Shown in pieces: positions 1-9,014 of a DNA stretch of 64,000 bases. The stretch is from Rhizobium sp. CCGE531 (GTDB lineage Bacteria > Pseudomonadota > Alphaproteobacteria > Rhizobiales > Rhizobiaceae). The stretch lies in contig NZ_CP032687.1 of assembly GCF_003627795.1 (NCBI RefSeq), positions 434,001 through 498,000 on the forward strand, given 5' to 3'. The position numbers and the translations under genes were made by a program. The notes under the pieces were generated by a model, which saw only the letters and a program-made list of their open reading frames with translations, was not told the DNA's origin and made no database searches. Position 1 is the first letter of the stretch. The number at the start of each line of letters is the position of its first letter.

Positions 1-425
1 CCGGTGTCGAGGAGAGCGGCAATCCGATGCGCCTCGATTTGCGTTCCCCGGATTAGCGGTTCCTTGCCGGATAGGTCGATTTGAGCAGTGAGCTTGTCGA
101 GTTCCTTCAGCTTACGCTCGACGAAGACCAGGTGCTGACCAATGTCGTAGCGCTGTTTACCGAACACGACCTCTTTCGCGTGACCGCGTTTGAGAGAGCT
201 TCGCAACGCCTCGTAGAATTCGGACTGGCTCTTGGGTGTCAGCGCCTGTTTGAGTTCGTCATAGGCATGGAGAAATACCAGCTCGGCTTGACCGAACTGC
301 CTGATATTCCGACCGCCTCGCTTCACGAGTTGTGGCTTGATCGGCGCGCGCTCGACAACCTTTTTGAAAGTGTCTAGAGGCGCATCAACCACAAAAGCCG
401 CTTGTGCCGTCGTCAGATGTTCCAC
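1..425 (-). CDS. DUF433-type antitoxin, 3' end outside window
   Basis: An open frame on the minus strand runs from a GTG at 425 (AAAGGG six bases upstream) off the left edge with no stop, giving about 141 residues. The last visible part reads GKEPLIRGTQIEAHRIAALL, which matches the core of DUF433 proteins (compare GTPVIRGTRVPVHDVAG in the gene at 2412). The first part looks like a DNA-binding/dimerisation region. DUF433 proteins are usually antitoxins of DUF5615 PIN-like toxins, so a toxin gene probably follows just outside the window. The GTG start and truncation make the N-terminus less certain than the family call. Confidence 0.6.
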   Translation of the reverse strand, partial: MEHLTTAQAAFVVDAPLDTFKKVVERAPIKPQLVKRGGRNIRQFGQAELVFLHAYDELKQALTPKSQSEFYEALRSSLKRGHAKEVVFGKQRYDIGQHLVFVERKLKELDKLTAQIDLSGKEPLIRGTQIEAHRIAALLDT

Positions 426-506
426 CCTATTGCCCTTTCTAATACACCCCCAAAGATAGGGGCGAATTAGAGAGAGTGCAAGGCCCGGACCGATGTGAGC
501 CAAAGA

Positions 507-1799
507 CTACGATTGACGCCGCACTTCGTCCACCAGGGTCAGAGTTTCGAGGCGATCAAGAAGCTGCTTGGCTTTCGATTCTCCGAGCAGTTCAGGTGCC
601 ATTGTCGGCCAATGTTCAAGCGCACGTCTGATTGTCGCAACGACCTCGCGTGTGATCAGCTTCGCGTCCAGGCGAAGAAAACTTGCGACCCTCTCAAAGC
701 GATGCAGGTTCACGCTTTCGAAGCTGTGGGTTTTGACGAACCTCAGCGCCATAGTGTCGGACGGCATGTAAAGAACGGTCGGGACAATATCGTAGGCCGG
801 CGACAGCCGGATTTCGCCAGGTGCCGGGAAACGGAAAGACCAGTTCTTGAGATGGTTGTCGCCATTTCCTAAAAGCACGTCTGCAACGACCCTGCGGATA
901 GCTTCCAATATGTCATCACGATGGTCGGTGCTGAAGCGGCGCACCATGTTGATGATGGTCTCGGTCGTCGCCATCGTATATTTTCGATCGCCTATCGCTC
1001 CCAGAATTTGGGCCGCGTCTTCGATGTGGATGCGACGATCATCGTCGGCGCGGTCGAAGCGATCGACGACGAGAACGCGCTCGCCATGAGCCGACAGTTC
1101 CGCAGGGACGCCGCTGATTGCGGTGCTGGAGACAAGCCGGCAGTTTGCTGTTCGCACGCCGATCGTCCTTGCCATCTGCATGGCCGCATGTTCAGCTTCC
1201 GGCAGCCCTGGGTATCGCTCGCTTGCCACCTTGATGATGCAGCGGCCGGTGTTACCGCGACCGGGAACTGTCAATCTGTCGCCCTCGACGTTGGCCGTGA
1301 ACTTGAGCTGCACACCGGCGAGCGAGAATTTAACCGCGCCGTCGGGCAGCGCGACATCCACGCCATGTACCTTTTCGATGGTGATTGGCCCGGCTGACGC
1401 TGGGATCGCGGTTTCCGGTACGACGAGGATTGCGCCAGGGAGATCGCCACCAAGGCGGGTCAGGACGTCGAACTCGTCGTGATCGCCAGGCCCCATTTCG
1501 TTCAACACGAGATCCCTGAGGGCGCCCTCGGGAAGCAATCCTGAAAACCATGGGGGCAATGTGCCGTGAAGCCCAATTTTGTCGCCACGCCGCGCCAGAC
1601 GATTGCGTGTGCCCTCGTCATCGTCAGGATCGAACCAACCCAGGCTGAAAATTGGCCGCCTTGGATCCCGCAGAAATGTTTCGGCAACGACAAACGCGAC
1701 CGCGCCGTCACTATCGCGCGTCAGGGTCCCTACCCTAACCTTCCCGAGTGTCTGATCGAGAAGATGGACGCCGAGGATCGCCGATGATTTCGCCATCAC
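507..1799 (-). CDS. hipA: HipA-type serine/threonine kinase toxin
   Basis: The 430-residue product has the usual HipA length and order: an N-terminal HipA_N/couple domain (about 10-130) and a kinase-like C-terminal domain. Visible motifs are a glycine-loop-like SLAGVQLKF (159-167), the catalytic loop GDNHLKN (313-319) and the metal-binding AYDIVPT (335-341). HipA kinases phosphorylate a translation factor (GltX in E. coli) and cause growth arrest. The start overlaps the end of hipB by four bases (ATGA), the normal antitoxin-first order. All catalytic residues are present, so the toxin is probably active. Confidence 0.9.
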   Translation of the reverse strand: MMAKSSAILGVHLLDQTLGKVRVGTLTRDSDGAVAFVVAETFLRDPRRPIFSLGWFDPDDDEGTRNRLARRGDKIGLHGTLPPWFSGLLPEGALRDLVLNEMGPGDHDEFDVLTRLGGDLPGAILVVPETAIPASAGPITIEKVHGVDVALPDGAVKFSLAGVQLKFTANVEGDRLTVPGRGNTGRCIIKVASERYPGLPEAEHAAMQMARTIGVRTANCRLVSSTAISGVPAELSAHGERVLVVDRFDRADDDRRIHIEDAAQILGAIGDRKYTMATTETIINMVRRFSTDHRDDILEAIRRVVADVLLGNGDNHLKNWSFRFPAPGEIRLSPAYDIVPTVLYMPSDTMALRFVKTHSFESVNLHRFERVASFLRLDAKLITREVVATIRRALEHWPTMAPELLGESKAKQLLDRLETLTLVDEVRRQS

Positions 1800-2143
1800 G
1801 GTTCCCCATTGTCGTCTTCATCGAGATCGACGAAAAGTTCCTCAAATGCGCTCACCGCCGTACCTTTATTCAGCTGTTCCCCAGCATCGCCAATCAGCTG
1901 CCTTACTTCCCCGATCCGGGACTTCGGCAGCAGGACGGGCACAAGGTCGAGGGCATCGCAGATTTCGGCAAACAGCGTCAGTCGATCCCTACCCCGTCGA
2001 TCGGTTGCAAGGTCCCTTTCGAGTTCCGATATTCGCGCCCGGTCCCGGCCGAGCCTTGTCGCAAGTGCAGGCTGGCTGAGACCGCGTCGTTTACGGGCGG
2101 CCAACAGTTGCTCGCCAAGAGTATTGAAAATCGTGGTGCTCAT
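1796..2143 (-). CDS. hipB: HipB-type XRE-family antitoxin/repressor
   Basis: This 115-residue protein has an XRE helix-turn-helix at about residues 10-65 (GEQLLAARKRRGLSQPALA, then RISELERD) and an acidic tail. In the HipBA family it binds HipA, neutralises it and represses the operon. It precedes hipA with a four-base overlap. Its start codon sits inside the first of three similar palindromic sites, which fits autoregulation. Confidence 0.85.
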   Translation of the reverse strand: MSTTIFNTLGEQLLAARKRRGLSQPALATRLGRDRARISELERDLATDRRGRDRLTLFAEICDALDLVPVLLPKSRIGEVRQLIGDAGEQLNKGTAVSAFEELFVDLDEDDNGEP

Positions 2144-2221
2144 GCGGAATATCGCTTGGCTGCGGGCCGGTGTCCGGAATTTCGTATGACTCTAAGATAA
2201 AGCAAAATGCGGAATTCCGCA
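2143..2221 (-). promoter_or_regulatory. hipBA operator region with three GCGGAAT-type palindromes
   Basis: Three related inverted sequences lie immediately upstream of hipB: TGCGGAATATCGC at 2143-2155 (overlapping the start codon), TCCGGAATTTCG at 2173-2184, and the perfect 14-bp palindrome TGCGGAATTCCGCA at 2208-2221. Multiple operators spaced by about three helical turns are typical of HipB autoregulation. The role is inferred from position and symmetry. Confidence 0.55.
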
Positions 2222-2411
2222 ACAGGACGTCATAAGAAGCGAAATAGCGCACCAACATAACGATGACCAGCGGCGATTTCGATCTTGGCTCGTCCTCATC
2301 AACCCAATGCCTCAAGTCCAACCGGCGACCGCCGATCCGTCCCAGGCCTTGATATCCTCCCCAACAAATTATTATTCCGACCCATCGGAAGAATTAATAC
2401 GAGGCTCAACC

Positions 2412-3074
2412 ATGCCCGCAGTTGCCGAGATGCTGAAGGCGAGCGAGGCTGCCGTTGTCTCGCGCGTGAGCCTGCGCGACGTCAATCGCGTTATCGACGA
2501 GCACATCTTGCCAGCGTTCATATCGCTCGACAACGGTCGTCATGTCCTCGCCGGAGCCTGCTCGCTTATCACGTTTTACTTCGAAAGCGCCCGCCGCCTT
2601 ACCTCGGAAGAACGCCTGTTTACTATCCGGACGGCAGAGCCCCGACTCGCGAGAGCCCGCACCCTCCCGTGGTCCGCCCTATTGCTTGAAGATTGGACCG
2701 TGCACCACGAGTTTCTGACGATCGATCTAATGCCCTTTATGAGGGGCGCGAGCGAGCGGCTGGACGACCTTGCCGCAGCACGGGAGGTCGTCACATCGTC
2801 GGCCGACATCCTTGGTGGGACGCCTGTCATTCGAGGCACCCGCGTTCCTGTCCATGATGTTGCCGGGTCCGTATCCGCGGGCAATTCCACGGAGCGCATT
2901 CTCGAAACCTGGCCTAGCCTGGACAGAGAGAAGATCAGGCTCGCGACAATCTATGCGGAAGCTAATCCCTTGCGCGGGCGGCCCCGCGTGCTGGGCGAGC
3001 TCCCCGAAGGTTCGGTCATCCTCACAGATCGTCGCGTCCCCGTCGCAGGAAGGCGGGATGAAGTTTCTGATTGA
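2412..3074 (+). CDS. DUF433 domain antitoxin
   Basis: The start at 2412 is chosen over the longer frame from 2307 because GAGG lies seven bases upstream; the product is 220 residues. The C-terminal third contains the DUF433 core (GGTPVIRGTRVPVHDVAG...), and the N-terminal part resembles a MerR-like or VapB-like DNA-binding region. Its end overlaps the next gene by 17 bases, so the two are translationally coupled. In this family the protein is the antitoxin of a DUF5615 PIN-like nuclease. Confidence 0.8.
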   Translation: MPAVAEMLKASEAAVVSRVSLRDVNRVIDEHILPAFISLDNGRHVLAGACSLITFYFESARRLTSEERLFTIRTAEPRLARARTLPWSALLLEDWTVHHEFLTIDLMPFMRGASERLDDLAAAREVVTSSADILGGTPVIRGTRVPVHDVAGSVSAGNSTERILETWPSLDREKIRLATIYAEANPLRGRPRVLGELPEGSVILTDRRVPVAGRRDEVSD

Positions 3075-3549
3075 TGAGTGCCTCAGTCCTCAACTGGCTA
3101 AGATGGCGCGGGAAAAAGGTTATGGCGAAACGAGCCATGTCGTTTGGATGAAACTGGGTGGCCTGAAAGACTGGGAGCTCAAACCGATCATTCTTGAGGG
3201 CGACTGGACGTTCGTCACGAATAACTTGGTCGACTTCCGCGGGCCGAAAGACAAGCCCGGGACGAAAGGGCAATATGCCGACGTTGCCATCCATGCCGGG
3301 CTGATCTGCCTAAACGGCCCGTCCGGTATGGACCTCGAGATGCAGATCGAGCTGTTCGAACAGGCTTTGGCCGAACTCGACGACGACGATGATCTCGTCA
3401 ATCGTGTGTTGGAAATTTCCCTCGACGATGAGGAGGAACTGCGCGTGCTCCGGTACGCGCTTCCAAAGGAATCATCGTTCAGGAAGGAAAAACGGCATAC
3501 AAGCTCAATAATAAGCCAGCAACGTGCTAGAACTAATCGGACTGGCTGA
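3058..3549 (+). CDS. DUF5615 PIN-like toxin
   Basis: The 163-residue product begins MKFLIDECLSPQLAKMA, the N-terminal strand with the first acidic pair of the DUF5615 PIN-like fold. Later come FVTNNLVDFRG (second acidic site) and a long acidic tail rich in Asp and Glu (about residues 100-135), longer than the usual roughly 120-residue family member. PIN-like toxins are Mg-dependent RNases. The ATG at 3058 lies inside the antitoxin gene and sets the start. Confidence 0.75.
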   Translation: MKFLIDECLSPQLAKMAREKGYGETSHVVWMKLGGLKDWELKPIILEGDWTFVTNNLVDFRGPKDKPGTKGQYADVAIHAGLICLNGPSGMDLEMQIELFEQALAELDDDDDLVNRVLEISLDDEEELRVLRYALPKESSFRKEKRHTSSIISQQRARTNRTG

Positions 3550-3669
3550 TACACTCCCGCTCAACGCAGAGTTCCTGCGCCAAGAACCTCGATAACGCCG
3601 GAATTCGTATCCGAGTTGCGGATAGTCTGTGGCGTCACCGTGTCGATGCGAAGCTCAGAGCCATCAAGA

Positions 3670-5313
3670 ATGCAGATCGAAGACGTCACCGCGCGCGGCC
3701 CAACCACCCTTGATCCGCTACGCAGTATAGCATTCCGTTCGATCTGGAGTTCCACGCAAGTCGCCAACCTGGGATGGCTGGTGCAAACCGTCGCGATCAG
3801 TTGGCTCATGGCGACGATCTCCGCTTCGGATCTGATGGTCGCGCTTGTGCAGGCTTCAACGACGCTTCCGGCATTCATACTCTCCATTCCCGCCGGAGCG
3901 ATCGCCGACACCTATAGCCGCCGATTGGTCATGATCACCGGGCTCTCATTGATTGCGCTCGCTTCCATCGTACTGGCGATTGCTGCCGCCTTCGGCTTCG
4001 TCAGTCCCTGGCTCATTCTAGGTCTGGGATTTATCGCAGGCTGCGGCTTTGCGCTGAATGACCCCGCTTGGCATGCCTCCGTGGGCGATATCCTCGACAA
4101 GCGAGATATTCCGGCTGCGGTGACGCTTATGTCGGTCGGATACAACATGACGCGCAGCGTTGGACCGGCTTTGGGCGGGGCCATTCTCGCGTTCCTCGGT
4201 CCGTTGGCGGCCTTTCTCTTTGCCGCCTGCAGCAACTTAGCGCCTCTCGGCGCGGTGTTGCGCAACAAGTGGCACGTCCGCAAGTCTCCGCTGCCTGCAG
4301 AGCGAATTTCAACAGCAATCCATGACGGAATGCGGTTCACGGCGCTTTCTTCCGACATCCGGGCGGCGATCATACGTGCCGCCCTTTTCGGCCTTGCCGC
4401 CATTGCCATACTTGCTCTTCTGCCGCTTGTCGCCCTCGATCGTTTGGCCGGCGGACCAATCATCTACGGCATACTGTTTGCCGGTTTCGGAACAGGCGCT
4501 TGCATCGCCGGACTGAACAACCGGCTCTTAAGGAGATTGATTCCTCAGGAATGGCTGATGGCGATCGCTTCCATCGCTTGCGCGTTTTGTTGCATCTCAC
4601 TTGCCCTCACCTCCTCAGTACCTTTGGCGACACTTGCGCTTGTCATCGGAGGCGCCGGCTGGGTCATCACCTGGACCGGGTTCGACGTCTGGGTGCAATT
4701 GGCAAGTCCGCGCTGGGTCGTCGGCCGTACGCTCTCCATCTATTACGCATTCCTCTCCGGCGGCATGGCAGCCGGCAGCTGGATCTGGGGCACCGTCGCC
4801 CAGACCTATTCGCTTGCATCTTCTCTCGAACTTGCCGCAGCGGCCCTGTTACTCGTCGCCGCATCAGGGTTCGTCCTGCCGGTGCATCTGGCGGCCGAGG
4901 CAGACCAGCAGGGCTCGGTTTATCCGGCGCCAGCTGTGGCGCTTGATCTGAAGCCCCGAAGCGGCCCGATTGCAGCGCGGACGGAATATGCCATAGACGA
5001 CAGCGACCTGGACATCTTCCTCGATCACATGCGCACTCGAAGATACGCCCTGGCCCGGGCAGGCGCACGCGACTGGACGCTCCAGCGAAATCTTCGAAAG
5101 CCTTCCCGTTGGACAGAAACATTCCGCACGCCGACCTGGATGGATTTCCTGCGTTTGCATCATCGTCTCTCCCCGTCGGATCAGGAAGTCGTACAGCTTC
5201 TCGCCGCTTTGCATATGAGTGACAAGCCTCCGGAAACTGATCTTGTGATTGAGCGCACAACAGACGCGCGACGGACCCGGAGCCAACCGGTCGCGCGCGT
5301 TTCGCGTCCATGA
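3670..5313 (+). CDS. MFS exporter, EntS-like (first of tandem pair)
   Basis: A twelve-helix major facilitator protein of the MFS_3/EntS type, about 547 residues from the ATG at 3670. That start aligns with the N-terminus of the paralogue at 5695; a longer frame from 3616 is less likely. The first loop carries DTYSRR after helix 2, the usual MFS motif position. After the last helix there is a cytoplasmic extension of about 110 residues (ALDLKPRSGPI..., then SRWTETFRTPTWMDFLRLHHR) that is also present in the second copy. Substrate unknown. A strong terminator follows at 5474. Confidence 0.8.
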   Translation: MQIEDVTARGPTTLDPLRSIAFRSIWSSTQVANLGWLVQTVAISWLMATISASDLMVALVQASTTLPAFILSIPAGAIADTYSRRLVMITGLSLIALASIVLAIAAAFGFVSPWLILGLGFIAGCGFALNDPAWHASVGDILDKRDIPAAVTLMSVGYNMTRSVGPALGGAILAFLGPLAAFLFAACSNLAPLGAVLRNKWHVRKSPLPAERISTAIHDGMRFTALSSDIRAAIIRAALFGLAAIAILALLPLVALDRLAGGPIIYGILFAGFGTGACIAGLNNRLLRRLIPQEWLMAIASIACAFCCISLALTSSVPLATLALVIGGAGWVITWTGFDVWVQLASPRWVVGRTLSIYYAFLSGGMAAGSWIWGTVAQTYSLASSLELAAAALLLVAASGFVLPVHLAAEADQQGSVYPAPAVALDLKPRSGPIAARTEYAIDDSDLDIFLDHMRTRRYALARAGARDWTLQRNLRKPSRWTETFRTPTWMDFLRLHHRLSPSDQEVVQLLAALHMSDKPPETDLVIERTTDARRTRSQPVARVSRP

Positions 5314-5431
5314 GGTGATCTTGCGATGAGGCCATTTATCGAGCAGCGGCAACGGTCCCATAATGGCGTCGGCCAGAAACAAAACCTCACGGTTCAGACT
5401 GTGGAGACTAGCCGCAAGCCGAACACAGCTC

Positions 5432-5512
5432 CTGGCCTGGGAGTGGCATCAACCCCTGCCATCCAGGTTCGCTCGGCTGTCGTCGATCCCTGCTCGACGA
5501 CAGCCGCTTTTC
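5432..5512 (+). terminator. Double hairpin ending in a rho-independent terminator
   Basis: The second hairpin has perfect 13-bp arms (CGGCTGTCGTCGA at 5474-5486 and its complement at 5494-5506), a seven-base loop and then CTTTTCCC. Just upstream is another stem with CCTGG/TGGCA and TGCCA/CCAGG arms (about 5435-5468). It terminates the first MFS gene. The paired stems could also be the 3' end of a small RNA. Confidence 0.6.
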
Positions 5513-5694
5513 CCTCGGTTTTCAATTCCGGCCTTGCCGCCACGCGTCGAAACCTGGCCCGCGAACTCTTGGACAAAGCGTCGACTGGGCAGGCGACAAA
5601 TGATGGCAGACCGAAGTACGACTCCTTTCCCTCATCGCCGAATGACGCCCGTCAAGCACGGCCGAAGTGACCCGCCCGAAAGAGACTGAATGAC

Positions 5695-7332
5695 ATGCCT
5701 TCAATAGAAGAGACAGCATCCGTAGTGCTATTGGCGCCACTGAAGAATTCGACGTTCCGTTCGATTTTCTTCGCGTCGCAGCTTTCGAGCCTGGGCTGGC
5801 TGATGCAGACGGTAGCGCTCAGCTGGCTCATGGCCACGGTTTCGACGTCCGATGTCATGGTTGCCCTCGTTCAGGCCTCATCCACGCTGCCAGCCTTTTT
5901 TCTTGCGATCTTCGTTGGCGCGATTGCCGACAACTACAGTCGGCGCATGGTCATGATCGTCGGTCGAAGCCTGATGATGGCGGCCTCGGCGATGCTGACG
6001 ATCCTCATGGCCTTCGGCATCACCGATCCATGGATGATCCTGGCGTTCAGTTTCCTTGACGGCTGCGGTATCGCACTGAGTGATCCTGCCTGGCGCGCTT
6101 CGCTTGGCGATCTGCTGGAGCGCCGCCATCTGCCGTCGGCCGTGACACTTCTTAACGTCGGCTTCAACACGATCCGTAGCGTCGGTCCCGCCCTCGGCGG
6201 CATCATCGTTGCTGTATTCGGGCCGCTCGTCACATTCGCGCTCACCACCTTCGGCTTCGTCGCGCCCCTCACCGCCCTGTGGCGAAACAAGTGGACCGTG
6301 AAAGCGTCGCCCCTCCCCCGGGAAGCGCTCATGACGGCCATCTATGATGGCCTGCGCTTCACCGCGATATCCTCCGAAATCAAGGCGACCATTGTCCGCG
6401 GGACGCTCTTTGGGCTGACCGGAACCTCAATGCTGGCGCTCCTGCCGCTCGTCGCGAGAGACCTTTTGAAGGGCGGCCCGATCGACTACGGTATTCTCAT
6501 GGGGGGCTTTGGCGCCGGCGCGCTGGTCGCGGGGCTCGTGAACCCACCACTCAGGCGCGCGGTCACGCAGGAGCTGCTGATCGTTCTGGCATGCGTCGCG
6601 TGTGCGGCATGTGCCATCTCACTTGCTCTGACGTCCTCCCTTATCATTGCAACAGTCTGCCTTGCCTTCGGGGGCGCAGGCTGGGTGACAGGATGGTCGG
6701 GGTTCGGCGTCAATGTGCAGTTGGCAAGCCCACGTTGGGTCGTGGGTCGCACGATTTCCATCTACAGCGCCTTCACCTATGGGGGGATTGCCGGGGGCAG
6801 TTGGCTCTGGGGAATTATCGCGGAAAATCATTCCCTCTCCCTGTCCCTGGCATGTTCTGCTGCGTCCTCCTTGGTTGTTGCGGCACTTGGGCTCAAGCTC
6901 CCGATCAGCAACCGCCTAGAGTCGGAGCTCGAAGCCTCCGGCGCTTTCGATGCGCCTGTGCCGGCACTTGATCTGAAGCCGCGAAGTGGCCCGATTCTGG
7001 TCACGACAGAATACGCTGTGGCGGACGAGAATGCTGACCTTTTTCTTGAAATCATGCGCAGGCGTCGGCTAGTTCAAAGCCGCGTCGGTGCACGCCAGTG
7101 GACACTCACGCGCGACGTTCAGCAGCCTTCGCGATGGCTCGAGACCTTCCGGACGCCGACCTGGACGGATTACCATCGCCTTCATCACCGCCTCAACGAA
7201 GCGGACAAGCGCCTGGACGACGAGCTCAAGGCGTTGAGCGTGGCGTACGACCTCCCGCGAACAACCATTCTGGTGGAGCGCCCGACGGCTGCGCGCAAGT
7301 CCGCGCCCGTGCCATACGTTTCGCAGAAGTAG
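5695..7332 (+). CDS. MFS exporter, EntS-like (second of tandem pair)
   Basis: The 545-residue product is collinear with the protein at 3670 along its whole length: same helices, DNYSRR motif, WVVGRTISIYSAF segment and about 110-residue cytoplasmic tail (ALDLKPRSGPI, SRWLETFRTPTWTDYHRLHHR). The two genes clearly arose by duplication. The tail may bind a partner or regulate transport; no enzymatic motif is visible. The 380-bp gap and terminator between the copies suggest separate transcription. Confidence 0.8.
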   Translation: MPSIEETASVVLLAPLKNSTFRSIFFASQLSSLGWLMQTVALSWLMATVSTSDVMVALVQASSTLPAFFLAIFVGAIADNYSRRMVMIVGRSLMMAASAMLTILMAFGITDPWMILAFSFLDGCGIALSDPAWRASLGDLLERRHLPSAVTLLNVGFNTIRSVGPALGGIIVAVFGPLVTFALTTFGFVAPLTALWRNKWTVKASPLPREALMTAIYDGLRFTAISSEIKATIVRGTLFGLTGTSMLALLPLVARDLLKGGPIDYGILMGGFGAGALVAGLVNPPLRRAVTQELLIVLACVACAACAISLALTSSLIIATVCLAFGGAGWVTGWSGFGVNVQLASPRWVVGRTISIYSAFTYGGIAGGSWLWGIIAENHSLSLSLACSAASSLVVAALGLKLPISNRLESELEASGAFDAPVPALDLKPRSGPILVTTEYAVADENADLFLEIMRRRRLVQSRVGARQWTLTRDVQQPSRWLETFRTPTWTDYHRLHHRLNEADKRLDDELKALSVAYDLPRTTILVERPTAARKSAPVPYVSQK

Positions 7333-7456
7333 GGATGTCAGCAGACATCTTCCCAACGGGGTCTATATTGGTGGCTATTTTTCTTTGGAAAGCTTCGAGC
7401 GTCACCGGAAAACCGCTCTCCAGTTTCATATTGCTGATTACGCCACACTTGTCGTT

Positions 7457-7693
7457 ATGCACTATTCGCAATTGACCCTCGCCGATCGGCGGCGCCTGCA
7501 TCATTTAGTCGAGCGCAAGGTGCCGATCAACGAGATGGCACGTAAGCTCGGCCGTCACCGATCGACTATCTATCGTGAGATCAGGCGCAATACGCTCCAT
7601 GACCGCAAACTTCCCGAATATAGTGGCTACGTCTCGACGGTTGCCGACGATATCGCCAAGAAACGCGGGCGACGCTTGAGAAAGCTGCGACGT
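7457..7693 (+). pseudogene. IS30-family transposase, N-terminal fragment
   Basis: From the ATG at 7457 the frame encodes the IS30 N-terminal HTH region (LTLADRRRLHHLVERK, GRHRSTIYREIRRN). After 7693 it runs into unrelated sequence and stops at 7765. The catalytic DDE part is missing. Bases 7568-7693 recur almost exactly at 16439-16564, where a longer C-terminal part follows. Confidence 0.75.
7568..7693 (+). repeat. 126-bp direct repeat, copy 1 (IS30 segment)
   Basis: The segment from ATCTATCGTGAGATCAGGCG to GAAAGCTGCGACGT is nearly identical to 16439-16564; two mismatches are seen, at the DRK and KKR codons. The two copies bracket the decayed prophage and its flanking small genes. Confidence 0.8.
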
Positions 7694-7798
7694 GATCGGC
7701 GACCACAGGTCGGGTCGCTCTCATCTTTTCCCTCCCATGAGAACACCGCCCCACCGCTGCAGTAGTCAGCTCGCAAAATCTGATTTGAGGAGCGATAT

Positions 7799-7882
7799 AT
7801 GTCGACTTCGATTTTGACTGCTTGGACGGTGTGCGCGGGCCTAAGCACGTTGGTGCTGATGGTGGCGCAGCTTCTTCATTGA
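7799..7882 (+). CDS. 27-residue hydrophobic peptide
   Basis: A short frame starts at an ATG with an excellent ribosome binding site (GAGGAG, six bases upstream) and encodes a single hydrophobic segment (about residues 4-24) ending in QLLH. It could be a small membrane protein or a type I toxin-like peptide. No family is recognised. The strong start signal is the only support. Confidence 0.4.
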   Translation: MSTSILTAWTVCAGLSTLVLMVAQLLH

Positions 7883-8041
7883 CGCACGAAGCTTTCAGGG
7901 TCCGCTTGGTGACCAACCATTAGTCTGAACTTTACGGCGAGGCGGAATTCTGGCAAACTTCTGCCATCGTGGTCAGGACATGACGTCCTTTAGACCAAAG
8001 TTATCGGAGCTCCTTTCCATCCGATATCTCTCACTTCTCTG

Positions 8042-8074
8042 GCCCTGCGGATTCCCCCTCAGGGCTTTCTTTTG
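8042..8074 (+). terminator. Rho-independent terminator
   Basis: GCCCTG (8042-8047) pairs with CAGGGC (8060-8065) and is followed by TTTCTTTTG. It lies downstream of the short peptide gene at 7799 and just before the next gene. Confidence 0.55.
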
Positions 8075-8098
8075 TGCTGAGCCGTGCCGGGTGCCGAA

Positions 8099-8398
8099 AT
8101 GATCGACGAAACCAGAGAATACCTAATGGATCAGCGTAGCACGCTACTGTTCCAGATCGAGCGGGCGAAGCATCATCTTGCCGGCCTTGAGGCTGACGCG
8201 ATCAAGATCATCAACAGCAAGGCTTCTCTGCCTGCGGCCGATATCGCCATCATTACCGAGGACTTGGCCGAGCACCTGAGAAGCGAGATCGAGGCGCTCT
8301 GTTGGGCGATCGACCACATTGATCACGAGCTGGAATATCTCGACGGCGATGATGAATTTGAGCCGTTCACCGGGCGTGAAGCTTGTTCGCGCGAGTGA
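8099..8398 (+). CDS. Hypothetical helical protein
   Basis: About 99 residues, mostly charged and helical, with a likely coiled coil (QIERAKHHLAGLEADAIKIIN) and a C-terminal acidic stretch (HELEYLDGDDEFEP). No family recognised. The start at 8099 (MIDETREYL) is preferred over a GTG at 8084, but neither has a strong ribosome binding site. Confidence 0.45.
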   Translation: MIDETREYLMDQRSTLLFQIERAKHHLAGLEADAIKIINSKASLPAADIAIITEDLAEHLRSEIEALCWAIDHIDHELEYLDGDDEFEPFTGREACSRE

Positions 8399-8471
8399 CC
8401 GATTTTTTCAACGAGCGAAACCGTTTTCGGCGCTGATGTGATCCCAACTCGTCGGCAGGAAGAGAAGGAAT

Positions 8472-9014
8472 TTGTCTGATTTAGTTGCCCACACAACATC
8501 CCCGGCTCGGGATGCATTCAAGTTCTCCTATATACTCTGGGCTTTTCTGTTTGTTCTCTACGTTGACGTCATCAACGGGATAAGTTTTGCATACGAGCTC
8601 TATTTGGAAGGCGATTTGCTGTGGCTCGGCCCCACGCTCGTCGCCTTTTTTGCGTGGCTCTTTTTCATTGCCTCGAACGCGATAAAGGTACGTTGGCGGC
8701 GGATGTTGTCAGTAACGGTCGCGCCATTTCTTGGCGCTCTGCCGGTGGTCGCTTTCGCCTACCTAGGCGTTACCCCTGACCGCCTGCGTTTTGAATATCA
8801 CAAGTCCGATTTTCTTAAGGATGTGGAAGACAGCGCAGCCGCTCACGGCCATCCCGTACTTATCAACTGGAGCTGGGGAGAAATTGCCGGCGGCTTCGGT
8901 GGATCAACCTTGGGATTCGACTTGATCTACGATGAGACTGATCAGATTGCGTCTCCCGCCAACGACTTGGTCCGCAGAATTCCGAAACCGATCGTTCGAT
9001 CGGCAACCGCGTGA
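8472..9014 (+). CDS. Hypothetical inner-membrane protein
   Basis: The frame starts at a TTG with AGAAGGA just upstream and gives 180 residues. Three hydrophobic segments are visible (about 18-40, 50-70 and 78-98), followed by a soluble C-terminal half (about 100-180). No family recognised. Confidence 0.5.
   Translation: MSDLVAHTTSPARDAFKFSYILWAFLFVLYVDVINGISFAYELYLEGDLLWLGPTLVAFFAWLFFIASNAIKVRWRRMLSVTVAPFLGALPVVAFAYLGVTPDRLRFEYHKSDFLKDVEDSAAAHGHPVLINWSWGEIAGGFGGSTLGFDLIYDETDQIASPANDLVRRIPKPIVRSATA

Noticed and set aside
4667..5335. 222-residue minus-strand frame opposite the first MFS gene.
   Set aside because: It is a shadow frame of a high-GC gene, with no domain and no ribosome binding site.
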